From Bacillota bacterium (GTDB lineage: Bacteria > Bacillota > Clostridia > Acetivibrionales > DSM-1351): a stretch of DNA of 20,659 nucleotides. Below, in pieces: positions 1 to 7,135 of the stretch; within the stretch, counting starts at the first letter, position 1, and every line of letters begins with the position of its first letter. The stretch spans positions 1 through 20,659 of the forward strand of contig JAEYTP010000118.1 in NCBI GenBank assembly GCA_023433945.1, given 5' to 3'. Both the position numbers and the translations under genes were made by a program. The notes under the pieces are model-generated. The model was not told where the DNA came from, ran no database searches, and saw only the letters and a list, made by a program, of their open reading frames with translations.

Positions 1-30
1 GAAAGTTATTATATCTTCTATTCAATTAAT

Positions 31-120
31 GTGCACGAGTAAATTCCACTTTAAGAAGAATACTGAATTTAGTCTTGCACACTGGACGTTACTCTTGCAC
101 AACTGGAATTTACTTTTTCA
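31..120. repeat. repeat cluster, possible insertion-sequence end remnant
   Basis: Three related units occur in the same direction about 20 bp apart: CTGAATTTAGT (63-73), CTGGACGTTACT (82-93) and CTGGAATTTACT (103-114). The last two are each preceded by CTTGCACA (74-81 and 94-101). An inverted copy, AGTAAATTCCA (38-48), is a perfect 11-bp reverse complement of 104-114. Multiple short subterminal repeats of this sort are known at the ends of IS21-type elements, so this may be a relic end. No transposase is present in the window, and the family assignment is a guess. Confidence 0.35.
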
Positions 121-196
121 TTTAAGACAAATGAGTACTTCCAGAATGCATTTAGCTTTATTTAGTTCTAATATAGATAATAAATGGAAATTATGC

Positions 197-202
197 TATA
201 AT
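197..202 (+). promoter_or_regulatory. candidate extended -10 promoter for the 291-863 gene
   Basis: TATAAT at 197-202 is preceded by TGC (194-196), giving an extended -10 (TGnTATAAT). No good -35 is visible at 17 bp. Transcription from here would put the AT-rich tandem repeat (223-290) inside the 5' leader of the following gene. Confidence 0.4.
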
Positions 203-222
203 CATACAACGTAAGCAAATAT

Positions 223-290
223 ATGTTTTATAGATTTTATATGTTTTATAGATCTTATAGATTTATAGATTTTATAGATTTTTATAGAAA
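223..290. repeat. AT-rich tandem repeat (TTTTATAGAT-type)
   Basis: An 18-bp unit starting ATGTTTTATAGAT is repeated directly at 223-240 and 241-258 with one mismatch (17/18). It is followed by three or four shorter TTTATAGAT units up to position 290. The array ends exactly where the next coding region begins. It has no visible coding potential. Confidence 0.75.
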
Positions 291-863
291 GTGACTTGGA
301 GAATGAATAAAAAATATTTCGGGTATCTTTATTGGGGTTTTTTCTTTATTATGTTGAGCTTTAGATTTCAAGGCTTTGATATCTTCCCAGATGTGGTAGG
401 GTACATTCTATTCTTTTTGGCCTTTAATGGACTCAAAGGATACAGCTCGTATTTTAGAAAGGCCAATATATGTAACATACCAATGATTTTCTTATCCATC
501 TTCAATATCTATCAGCAGCCAATCACGGCACAAGCCGGAGGCATAAATTTTGGAGCATATGGCCTCTGGACCATACCGCTAGCTATTGCTATAGCTGCTT
601 TAGGAATCCTTACGGTATACTATCTGCTAAAGGGAATAAGCGAAATGGCCTTAATAAGAGGTAGACATGACATCGTAGAGAAATCTGAACAGCAATGGAG
701 GCATTATTTGTTTTATCAGATTGCTGTAATATTAATGTTTATTGTTGTTTTCATTCCGGGTTTAGGACTAGGGTACATAATTTTCTTGTTCGTGCTATCT
801 ATTATAGTAATGTTCTCTTTAATGAGGTTTATGAGCTTTTGTAAGGAGAACCTTACAGACTAA
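291..863 (+). CDS. small multi-pass membrane protein, function unknown
   Basis: I do not recognise this 190-residue protein. It has about six hydrophobic segments (roughly residues 10-25, 35-50, 62-77, 92-113, 139-156 and 160-181). A charged stretch around 115-138 (RGRHDIVEKSEQQWRH) is probably a cytoplasmic loop, so it is an integral membrane protein. The start is uncertain. The GTG at 291 has no convincing ribosome binding site. The in-frame ATG at 303 has GGAGA immediately against it, which is too close. The gene stands alone between a repeat array and a tRNA gene, and I see no terminator behind it. It has no catalytic motif, so no function is proposed. Confidence 0.7.
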   Translation: MTWRMNKKYFGYLYWGFFFIMLSFRFQGFDIFPDVVGYILFFLAFNGLKGYSSYFRKANICNIPMIFLSIFNIYQQPITAQAGGINFGAYGLWTIPLAIAIAALGILTVYYLLKGISEMALIRGRHDIVEKSEQQWRHYLFYQIAVILMFIVVFIPGLGLGYIIFLFVLSIIVMFSLMRFMSFCKENLTD

Positions 864-891
864 ATACGGTAAATATATATAAAATTTTTTC

Positions 892-920
892 TTGAAATAT
901 TCCACAGCACATGCTATAAT
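892..920 (+). promoter_or_regulatory. sigma-A promoter of the tRNA-Glu gene
   Basis: TTGAAA (892-897) and a perfect TATAAT (915-920) are separated by exactly 17 bp. The tRNA 5' end lies 20 bp after the -10, as expected for a short tRNA precursor. Confidence 0.85.
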
Positions 921-939
921 CTTTTTGTTAATCAAGAAC

Positions 940-1015
940 GGCCCATTGGTCAAGTGGCCTAAGACTCCGCCCTCTCACGGCGGCAACAGGGGTTCGAATC
1001 CCCTATGGGTCACCA
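940..1015 (+). tRNA. tRNA-Glu (anticodon CTC)
   Basis: A complete cloverleaf can be folded. The acceptor arm pairs GGCCCAT with ATGGGTC (one G-U). The anticodon stem CCGCC/GGCGG encloses the loop CTCTCAC, giving anticodon CTC for GAG glutamate codons. The T arm is AGGGG-TTCGAAT-CCCCT, the discriminator base is A, and CCA is encoded (1013-1015). The opening and the TTCGAATC arm match the usual bacterial tRNA-Glu. The gene stands alone with its own promoter and terminator. Confidence 0.96.
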
Positions 1016-1023
1016 CAAAAGAG

Positions 1024-1060
1024 ACGTGTATTTCTTATTGAAATATGCGTTTTTTTTATT
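1024..1060 (+). terminator. intrinsic terminator after tRNA-Glu
   Basis: An 11-bp stem (1024-1034 with 1040-1050, two G-U pairs) with a 5-nt loop is followed directly by a run of T (1051-1057). It lies 9 nt after the tRNA CCA end. Confidence 0.85.
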
Positions 1061-1135
1061 TAGCTATAACTTTTTCTTAATTTTTTATCATTTGTGATAT
1101 AATAACTCCTGAATATTTTTTTAGGAGCTATTTTT

Positions 1136-2515
1136 ATGAAACTACCAATAGAATTCGTAACAAAGATGCAAAAGTTAATGGGTGAGCAAGAATTTGAGCT
1201 TTATCTCCAATCATATAAAAAACCACGATTTTATGGACTTAGGGTAAACACTCTTAAAATTTCAGTTGAGGATTTTCTAAAAATTTCGCCATTTAAACTA
1301 ACTCCAGTACCGTGGACAAAGGATGGCTTTTACTATGAAGAAGGCGAGTCACCGGGAAAACACCCATACTATTATGCCGGACTCTATTATATACAAGAGC
1401 CAAGTGCTATGCTTCCAGGTGCTGTTATAGGCGTTCAGCCCGGTGAAAAGGTACTTGATTTGTGTGCAGCTCCGGGAGGTAAAACTGTCCAAATGGCAGC
1501 TCAGATGAACAACCAGGGACTAATTGTTGCTAACGATATAAATTCTGATAGAGTTAAAGCTTTAGTCAAAAATATAGAACTCAGTGGAATAAAGAATGCT
1601 ATAGTACTAAATGAGTCTCCTGATAGGCTTGCAAAAAACTTTGAAGGGTACTTTGACAGAATAATGGTAGATGCTCCTTGCTCGGGAGAGGGCATGTTCC
1701 GTAAGGATGAGGACGCAATAAAAAGCTGGGAAAACTATAAATGTGAAAAGTGCTGCACAATGCAGTGGGACATTTTAACACAGGTAGACACAATGCTAAA
1801 GCCGGGAGGGGTAATATTATATTCCACATGTACATTTTCACCCGAAGAGGATGAACTGATGATTGAAAAATTCCTAGACAGTCATCCTGACTATGAAATA
1901 CTGGAAATTCCAAAAGTAGGCGGAGTTGAAGGTGGTAGAACAGATTGGTCGAATGGAAAATATGATTTTGTAAAGGCTGCTAGGCTATGGCCACATAAGC
2001 TCAATGGTGAAGGGCATTTTGCCATTAAGCTGAGAAAAAAAGACCTTGATGGGAAAGAAGGGGCCTTGAAGAACCAAGACTTTAGCGGCAAGTTGGCGTC
2101 ACCTGATGAGTTCCCTCCGCTAAAGCAGTTCATTGCAGACAACCTAAACATTTCTATTGAAGGGAATACTTTTATAAAGGGAAACAATATATATAATCTT
2201 CCTAGCAACCTGCCAAACCTTGATAGGTTAAAGGTTGCGAAATTCGGATGGTATCTTGGAGAGCTTGGGACAAAGGGCTTTATTCCTTCACATTCCTTTG
2301 GAATTTCTCTTAAGATGCAGGAAATCAATAATTGTATTAATTTTACCAGTACCGATACTCATTTAAACAGTTATCTCAAGGGAGAGACTATAATAGAGTC
2401 GGGACCAAAGGGTTATACTGCAATCTGCGTAGATGGATATGTACTTGGGTGGGCAAAGCAAACAGGTGATATGCTAAAGAACCTATACCCAAAAGGCTGG
2501 AGAAAGATGTATTAG
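1136..2515 (+). CDS. rsmF: 16S rRNA (cytosine-C5) methyltransferase, RsmF/NOL1-NOP2-Sun family
   Basis: This 459-residue protein is an AdoMet-dependent RNA m5C methyltransferase, cytoplasmic and acting on rRNA. The SAM-binding motif DLCAAPGGKT is at residues 108-117. Motif IV is DAPCSGEGMF (179-188), whose Cys182 releases the product. The catalytic Cys232 lies in YSTCTFSPEED, which carries motif VI. This two-cysteine arrangement defines the NOL1/NOP2/Sun family. The C-terminal 170 residues, ending in GYVLGWAKQ and PKGW, match the PUA-like tail of RsmF/YebU-type enzymes, and the length is typical of Firmicutes homologues. An AGGAG site (1123-1127) precedes the ATG by 8 nt, and TATAAT near 1098 is a plausible -10. 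It is probably the first gene of an RNA-modification cluster, with the next gene 32 nt downstream. The exact target cytosine cannot be read from sequence. Confidence 0.93.
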   Translation: MKLPIEFVTKMQKLMGEQEFELYLQSYKKPRFYGLRVNTLKISVEDFLKISPFKLTPVPWTKDGFYYEEGESPGKHPYYYAGLYYIQEPSAMLPGAVIGVQPGEKVLDLCAAPGGKTVQMAAQMNNQGLIVANDINSDRVKALVKNIELSGIKNAIVLNESPDRLAKNFEGYFDRIMVDAPCSGEGMFRKDEDAIKSWENYKCEKCCTMQWDILTQVDTMLKPGGVILYSTCTFSPEEDELMIEKFLDSHPDYEILEIPKVGGVEGGRTDWSNGKYDFVKAARLWPHKLNGEGHFAIKLRKKDLDGKEGALKNQDFSGKLASPDEFPPLKQFIADNLNISIEGNTFIKGNNIYNLPSNLPNLDRLKVAKFGWYLGELGTKGFIPSHSFGISLKMQEINNCINFTSTDTHLNSYLKGETIIESGPKGYTAICVDGYVLGWAKQTGDMLKNLYPKGWRKMY

Positions 2516-2547
2516 TAATTAGCATATAGAGTCAGAGGAGAAACCTT

Positions 2548-3279
2548 ATGAAACAGCGTTTGGATAAAGTATTATCAAATTTTGGATTTGGCTCAAGAAC
2601 TGACATAAAAAAAGCCGTAAAAGGCGGTCTTGTCAAAGTAGATGGGACTATTGTAACTGATAGTGGAATGCATGTAGACCCAGAGGTATCAGTCATAGAA
2701 ATGGGTGGTCAAAAGCTGAACTATCGTGAATATATCTATATAATGATGAATAAGCCACAGGGAGTTATATCTGCTACAGTTGATACAAAGCAGAAAACGG
2801 TTTTTGATATTATGCCTGAGCAGTACAAATGCTTTGACCTGTTTCCTGCAGGAAGGTTGGACATTGACACCGAAGGTCTTGTGCTTATGACAAATGACGG
2901 ACAACTTGCACATGAAATATTATCACCAAGAAAACATGTTGAAAAGACGTATTATGCCCACGTTGCGGGGATTGTTGATCAAACGGATATCGAAGCATTT
3001 AAAGATGGAGTAGTGCTTGACGATGGGTATAAAACCTTACCTGCAAAGCTCAAGATATTAAAGTCGGATGATATTTCGGAGATTGAGCTAAAGATTACAG
3101 AAGGAAAGTTTCATCAGGTAAAGAGAATGTTTGAATCTGTAGGTAAAAAGGTAATTTACTTAAAGCGGTTATCGATGGGAAAATTGGTGCTTGACAGTGG
3201 ACTTAAGCTAGGAGAGTGTAGAGAGCTTACAAATGAGGAGTTAGAGCTGCTAAAAAGCTCTGTACAGAAGAATAATTAG
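2548..3279 (+). CDS. rsuA: rRNA pseudouridine synthase, RsuA/RluB/E/F family
   Basis: This 243-residue enzyme converts a uridine in rRNA to pseudouridine. An N-terminal S4 RNA-binding domain (about residues 2-50, starting QRLDKVLSNFGFGSR) precedes the synthase domain. The catalytic motif is GRLDIDTEGL (102-111), with Asp105 as the nucleophile. The family motifs KTYYAHV (133-139) and GKFHQVKRM (186-194) are intact. The S4 domain and length match RsuA, which modifies U516 of 16S rRNA in E. coli. RluB/E/F relatives cannot be wholly excluded. The ribosome binding site AGAGGAG (2534-2540) is well placed. The gap to the upstream rRNA methyltransferase is 32 nt with no terminator, so the two are likely cotranscribed and both act on the ribosome. 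Confidence 0.93.
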   Translation: MKQRLDKVLSNFGFGSRTDIKKAVKGGLVKVDGTIVTDSGMHVDPEVSVIEMGGQKLNYREYIYIMMNKPQGVISATVDTKQKTVFDIMPEQYKCFDLFPAGRLDIDTEGLVLMTNDGQLAHEILSPRKHVEKTYYAHVAGIVDQTDIEAFKDGVVLDDGYKTLPAKLKILKSDDISEIELKITEGKFHQVKRMFESVGKKVIYLKRLSMGKLVLDSGLKLGECRELTNEELELLKSSVQKNN

Positions 3280-3374
3280 TTGTTAGAAGTAATTGTGTAT
3301 TATGAATAAATGCGTATTTTGAGTTGGAGTAAATAATTATCTAAAGTATATTTGAATGGAAGGAACATAAACAT

Positions 3375-4544
3375 ATGAACAAGCAGTCTATTCAGAAATT
3401 ATCCTTATTTTTAACTGGTATTGAACAGAGAATTATTGATAACAAGGATTTTTTCAAAGTGATTAATATTTCTTTTAAGTCTGGTACAAAGAATTATGGT
3501 GCCAATATATCCCTCTCGGATGATAAAATTATTATTAGCTATAATGGCAGAAAAGACAAGATGGAAATATCATGGCTTTCTGCAAGAGTAGCAAAGATAG
3601 CAGAAGGGTATGAAGCACTTGAACTGGTATATGAGGAAAGAGGAACTACGATTATTATTAATGCTGACGATAAAAATGTCAAGATGAAGACAAAAGAGAG
3701 CAGCATTGCGGAGAATTGCCAGGGACATAATGAAACTTCTCAGATTTTAAACAGGGATTATTATATCAAGGTTGGACCTGCTGATGATGTACTTAAAGCT
3801 ATTGGAATACTAGCTGAAAACGGAAAAGTCAAGAATGATATGATTAGGAAATATAATCAGATAGACCATTTTATTGAGCTGATTGATGAATTGCTTAGAA
3901 GCTTAGCAGATAAAAATAGTAGCTTGAATATCGTTGATTGCGGTTGTGGCAAATCATATCTTTCCTTTGTTTTAAATTACTATATTAAAGAGGTCCTCAA
4001 GAAGAACTGCCATTTTACCGGGCTTGATATTTCAAAGACTGTTATTGATGCATCAAATGCTATTGCAGAAAAATTGAACTACAAAAACATGCAATTTAAG
4101 GTTACTGATATAAGAAATTATAGACCTGAAGGTGATACCCATCTGGTTATTAGCCTTCATGCATGTGATACTGCTACTGATGAAGCTATAGCCTTCGCTA
4201 TCAACAATAATGCCAAGGCACTTGTAATGGTCCCATGCTGTCAAAAGGAGCTGCTTTCACAGTACTCCTTCAGGGAAATGTCAGAAATTACTAAACATGG
4301 TGTTCTTAAAGCTAGAATGGCAGATGTACTGACAGATGGCATTCGTTTATTGCTGCTTGAATGCATGGGATATAAGGCATCTATAGTAGAATATGTATCC
4401 CCGCTAGAAACCCCTAAAAATCTAATGATTAGGGCTCAAAAGGTAGGAGGAGTCAATAGAACAATGATAGAAGAGTATAAAAAAATAAAGGCCCTTTTAA
4501 ATATTAATCCTACCCTAGAGAGACTAATTCTATCTTCATTATAA
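3375..4544 (+). CDS. class I SAM-dependent methyltransferase, Methyltransf_32-like
   Basis: This 389-residue protein has no recognisable domain in its first 120 residues. Residues about 150-380 form a Rossmann-type methyltransferase domain. The AdoMet motif is VDCGCGKSYLS (187-197), and GLDIS (216-220) supplies the acidic residue for the ribose. The signature LHACDTATD (261-269) followed by PCCQ (287-290) is characteristic of the Methyltransf_32 group, which includes eukaryotic GSTCD and METTL25-type proteins. The substrate is unknown. It lies 95 nt after the pseudouridine synthase with no terminator between, and a weak promoter (TTGAGT 3319, TAAAGT 3342, 17-bp spacer) may also serve it. The context suggests RNA as substrate, which is inference. 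The ribosome binding site GGAAGGAA (3358-3365) supports the start. Confidence 0.82.
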   Translation: MNKQSIQKLSLFLTGIEQRIIDNKDFFKVINISFKSGTKNYGANISLSDDKIIISYNGRKDKMEISWLSARVAKIAEGYEALELVYEERGTTIIINADDKNVKMKTKESSIAENCQGHNETSQILNRDYYIKVGPADDVLKAIGILAENGKVKNDMIRKYNQIDHFIELIDELLRSLADKNSSLNIVDCGCGKSYLSFVLNYYIKEVLKKNCHFTGLDISKTVIDASNAIAEKLNYKNMQFKVTDIRNYRPEGDTHLVISLHACDTATDEAIAFAINNNAKALVMVPCCQKELLSQYSFREMSEITKHGVLKARMADVLTDGIRLLLLECMGYKASIVEYVSPLETPKNLMIRAQKVGGVNRTMIEEYKKIKALLNINPTLERLILSSL

Positions 4545-4588
4545 ATGCATTTTAAACCGCAATATAAACATACTTCAAGGCACAAGTC

Positions 4589-4616
4589 TTGACTAATAAT
4601 AGTTGTATGGTATAAT
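4589..4616 (+). promoter_or_regulatory. sigma-A promoter of the CBM protein gene
   Basis: TTGACT (4589-4594) and TATAAT (4611-4616) are 16 bp apart, followed by a 54-nt leader to the ATG at 4671. The promoter implies a separate transcript from the methyltransferase upstream, although no terminator is visible between them. Confidence 0.75.
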
Positions 4617-4670
4617 TTTAGGGCAACATATTACAGTATATTGATTTTTTCAGACACGAGGGAGGGCAAA

Positions 4671-5093
4671 ATGGCTGTAAATAATTCTTTTGAACAGAAC
4701 GGAGTAGTATTATCCAAAAAGACGATTTATTCAAATGACAAAATAAAGGTTGAATACTTCGGGTTGCTAGCAAAATGCGGAGCAGAACAAATAATTATGC
4801 ACGTCGGTTATGGAGATAACTGGGACGAAAGCACTTATGTGTTAATGCAGGCGGAAGAAGGAATATTCACTGCTGAAGTTGAAATTTTAGAATATCCTGT
4901 GATGAATATTTGCTTTAAGGATAATGCTGAAAACTGGGATAATAATTCTGGTCAAAATTACACTTTTAAAATATCAAAGAAGCGAGCTTCAAAGCCCGCT
5001 ACAAAGAAGGCATCCAGTGAAGAAGCAACAAAGGAAAAAGCTACTAAAAAAACTGGTTGTTCTAGGAAAACTTCAAAAAAAGTAGATAAATAA
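4671..5093 (+). CDS. cytoplasmic CBM25/53-like carbohydrate-binding protein with lysine-rich tail
   Basis: The protein has 140 residues from the ATG at 4671, which has GAGGG/GGAGGG ribosome-binding sequence at 4658-4666. An in-frame TTG at 4641 would add ten residues but has no such site. Residues about 10-100 resemble a starch-binding module of family CBM25/53: YGDNW (47-51), aromatic residues on beta strands, and the hallmark NICFKDNAENWDNNSGQNY (79-97). Residues 102-140 form a low-complexity tail with 13 Lys and 2 Arg in 39, rich in KKA/KKT and resembling a histone H1 tail. There is no signal peptide, no membrane segment and no catalytic domain. It probably binds an intracellular alpha-glucan such as glycogen; the tail could contact nucleic acid or another polyanion, which is inference. 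It is monocistronic, with its own promoter and a terminator behind it. Confidence 0.78.
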   Translation: MAVNNSFEQNGVVLSKKTIYSNDKIKVEYFGLLAKCGAEQIIMHVGYGDNWDESTYVLMQAEEGIFTAEVEILEYPVMNICFKDNAENWDNNSGQNYTFKISKKRASKPATKKASSEEATKEKATKKTGCSRKTSKKVDK

Positions 5094-5117
5094 TTAGATA
5101 ATAATCTGTGAAACTTT

Positions 5118-5160
5118 AACAAAAAGAAGGCCATACCATGTTTTGGTCTTCTTTTTTGTT
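5118..5160 (+). terminator. intrinsic terminator after the CBM protein
   Basis: AACAAAAAGAAG (5118-5129) pairs with CTTCTTTTTTGTT (5148-5160) with one bulge, extended inward by CCA/TGG. The T-rich 3' arm serves as the U-tract. Confidence 0.8.
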
Positions 5161-5181
5161 AAATATTATACTATCATAAGA

Positions 5182-5210
5182 TTGCAAAACGATAATAAAT
5201 TATGTAAATT
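5182..5210 (+). promoter_or_regulatory. candidate promoter of the Na/Pi cotransporter gene
   Basis: TTGCAA (5182-5187) and TAAATT (5205-5210) are separated by 17 bp, just after the preceding terminator and 23 nt before the ATG. The -10 is weak. I see no convincing PHO-box pattern. Confidence 0.45.
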
Positions 5211-5233
5211 TTCGTCGGAATCAGGAGAAAATA

Positions 5234-6895
5234 ATGGGAGAAAATATTAAAATAATATTTGGACTGTTAGGCGGAGTCGGAATATTTATCTTTGGTATGA
5301 CTTTTATGAGCGATGGTCTCAAGAAGGTAGCTGGAGAAAAAATGAGGAGGATTTTGGCAGTACTTACACGAAATCCACTGATTGCGGTACTTATGGGAGC
5401 ACTAGTTACTGCGGTATTACAAAGCAGTAGTGCTACAACTGTTATGATAGTAGGCTTTGTAAGTGCTGGATTAATGACCTTAAGACAGTCGATAGGCGTT
5501 ATAATGGGTGCAAATATCGGTACTACTATGACTGCACAGCTTATAGCATTTAATGTTGGAGATTATGCCTACTTGTTTGTTGCAATTGGTTTTATACTCT
5601 ATTTCTTTATTAACAAGCAGATTGTAAAATTCATCGGGCAAACTATTTTTGGGTTTGGACTTCTTTTTGTGGGACTAAATACCATGTCAGAACTTATGAA
5701 GCCACTGGCTCAAAGTCCAATTTTTGAAAATCTGATTTTACAACTCAGTGAACTTCCTGTTTTAGGGGTATTAATAGGTACGGCTATGACAGTTGTTGTT
5801 CAAAGCAGTAGTGCGACAATTGCGGTTTTGCAGAATATTGCTTCTCAACCAGGTGCCGATGGAGTATCTTCTATATTGGGTCTTACGACAGCCATACCAA
5901 TTCTCTTCGGTGACAATATTGGTACAACTATAACTTCTATTTTGGCTTGTATTGGTGCTAAGAAGAATGCAAAGAGAGCAGCATTGGTACATTCATTATT
6001 CAATATTTCAGGAACAATGATATTTATTTGGTTTGTTCCAACCTTTGCAAAAGTAGTTGAGTTCATATCACCTAAGGGCCCTGAAGTTGAGGTTATTTCA
6101 AGACAAATAGCAAATGCGCACACTCTATTCAATATTACAAATACAATTATATGGCTCCCAATGATTGGTGTGCTCGCTAAAGTTGTAACTTGGATAATCA
6201 GAGGCTCGGATGATACACCATATGAGAATAGGGTTGTATATCTTGATAACAAAATACTATCCAATGCTGCATTGGCTATGAACTTAGCAACAAAGGAATT
6301 ATCAAGAATGGCGGAAATGTCAAAGGAAATGATGATTTCAGCCCGAGCAGCATTTATTGACAATAGTAAGGAGGCAGCCGCAAAGGTAGATGAGATTGAA
6401 GACATTGTTGATATGCTGCAAGCAGAAATTACAAGATATCTATCTGCAATGCTCTCAGTCGAATCATTGACAGATAGGCAGTCAATACGACTAGCAGGGT
6501 TAATGCATGTCGCCAGTGATATTGAAAGAATAGGTGACCACTGTCAAAATATAAGCGAACTGGCAACTACAAAGATTGAAAAAAATATTGAGTTTTCGGA
6601 GGAATCCTTTAAGGATATAGAGGGAGCATTTGTGAAATTGACTGCGATGGTTGAGACCACAATCGCAGCACTAGAGGCTAACGATATTAGCTTAGCAAAA
6701 AAGGTAGAAGAGTATGAGGATGATATTGATGACCTTGAAGACAATATGAGATATAGCAATATAGCTAAGCTTAATGACGGTCTCTCCAATCCTGAGGCTA
6801 CCATAATGTTAATCGAACTGGTGCACAACGTTGAAAGAATAGCTGACCACTGTTGCAACATTTCTGAGGCGGTAATAGCGGATAGTGCAGTTTAA
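5234..6895 (+). CDS. Na+/phosphate cotransporter family protein with PhoU-like C-terminal domain
   Basis: This 553-residue inner-membrane transporter probably couples Na+ to phosphate uptake or export. The membrane half (residues 1-325) contains the two inverted Na/Pi-cotransport repeats, each with the signature QSSSAT (63-68 and 190-195) and a GxNIGTT motif (92-98 and 226-232). Residues about 340-550 are a cytoplasmic helical PhoU-like domain with paired motifs ERIGDHCQNI (431-440) and ERIADHCCNI (534-543), which in PhoU proteins belong to metal-binding helices. This fused layout is typical of bacterial NptA/YjbB-like proteins, and the length is normal. AGGAGA sits 6-7 nt before the ATG. The gene is monocistronic, bounded by terminators on both sides. 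The ligand could be another anion. Confidence 0.92.
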   Translation: MGENIKIIFGLLGGVGIFIFGMTFMSDGLKKVAGEKMRRILAVLTRNPLIAVLMGALVTAVLQSSSATTVMIVGFVSAGLMTLRQSIGVIMGANIGTTMTAQLIAFNVGDYAYLFVAIGFILYFFINKQIVKFIGQTIFGFGLLFVGLNTMSELMKPLAQSPIFENLILQLSELPVLGVLIGTAMTVVVQSSSATIAVLQNIASQPGADGVSSILGLTTAIPILFGDNIGTTITSILACIGAKKNAKRAALVHSLFNISGTMIFIWFVPTFAKVVEFISPKGPEVEVISRQIANAHTLFNITNTIIWLPMIGVLAKVVTWIIRGSDDTPYENRVVYLDNKILSNAALAMNLATKELSRMAEMSKEMMISARAAFIDNSKEAAAKVDEIEDIVDMLQAEITRYLSAMLSVESLTDRQSIRLAGLMHVASDIERIGDHCQNISELATTKIEKNIEFSEESFKDIEGAFVKLTAMVETTIAALEANDISLAKKVEEYEDDIDDLEDNMRYSNIAKLNDGLSNPEATIMLIELVHNVERIADHCCNISEAVIADSAV

Positions 6896-6926
6896 AGTTT
6901 AAGTAAAAAGTTATCTTAGTTCAATC

Positions 6927-6970
6927 AAAACCTTCAAATTGATGTTAAATACATTAATTTGAAGGTTTTT
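6927..6970 (+). terminator. strong intrinsic terminator after the Na/Pi cotransporter
   Basis: A 14-bp perfect stem (6927-6940 with 6956-6969) continues inward through GATGT/ACATT with one G-U, giving a 19-bp stem and a TAAAT loop. The 3' arm ends in TTTTT. The sequence is symmetric enough to work in both directions. Confidence 0.9.
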
Positions 6971-7063
6971 GCTTTCTAAATAAATAAACGAAAAATCAAT
7001 CATGCAAAATGAAAGTTCTAGATTATTCTTCACATTATTCTATGTAGTTAACACATGATTCCA

Positions 7064-7092
7064 TTCAAATTATAAACCAAAAATTATATTAT
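7064..7092 (+). promoter_or_regulatory. candidate promoter of the alpha-galactoside operon
   Basis: TTCAAA (7064-7069) and TATTAT (7087-7092) are 17 bp apart, with a 43-nt leader to the ATG at 7136. The -35 is imperfect, as expected for an activator-dependent operon. I found no clear catabolite-responsive element (TGWAANCGNTNWCA type) in 6971-7135. Confidence 0.45.
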
Positions 7093-7135
7093 ATGGTTGT
7101 AAATAGTAAAAACCGATTTTTAAGGAGGAAGTTGT

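Noticed and set aside
29..214. 61-residue open frame at the window start
   Set aside because: It overlaps the repeat cluster, has no ribosome binding site, and its translation has no recognisable domain; it is a chance frame.
1599..1913. Antisense open frames inside the rRNA methyltransferase, SAH-hydrolase, Na/Pi cotransporter and recombinase genes
   Set aside because: They are mirror frames of genes with clear catalytic motifs and have no ribosome binding sites or family features of their own.
4641..4670. TTG start adding ten residues to the CBM protein
   Set aside because: The GAGGG/GGAGGG site lies just before the ATG at 4671, and none precedes the TTG.
6971..7135. Catabolite-responsive element before the alpha-galactoside operon
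   Set aside because: No sequence close to the cre consensus was found; the nearest matches lack the central CG.
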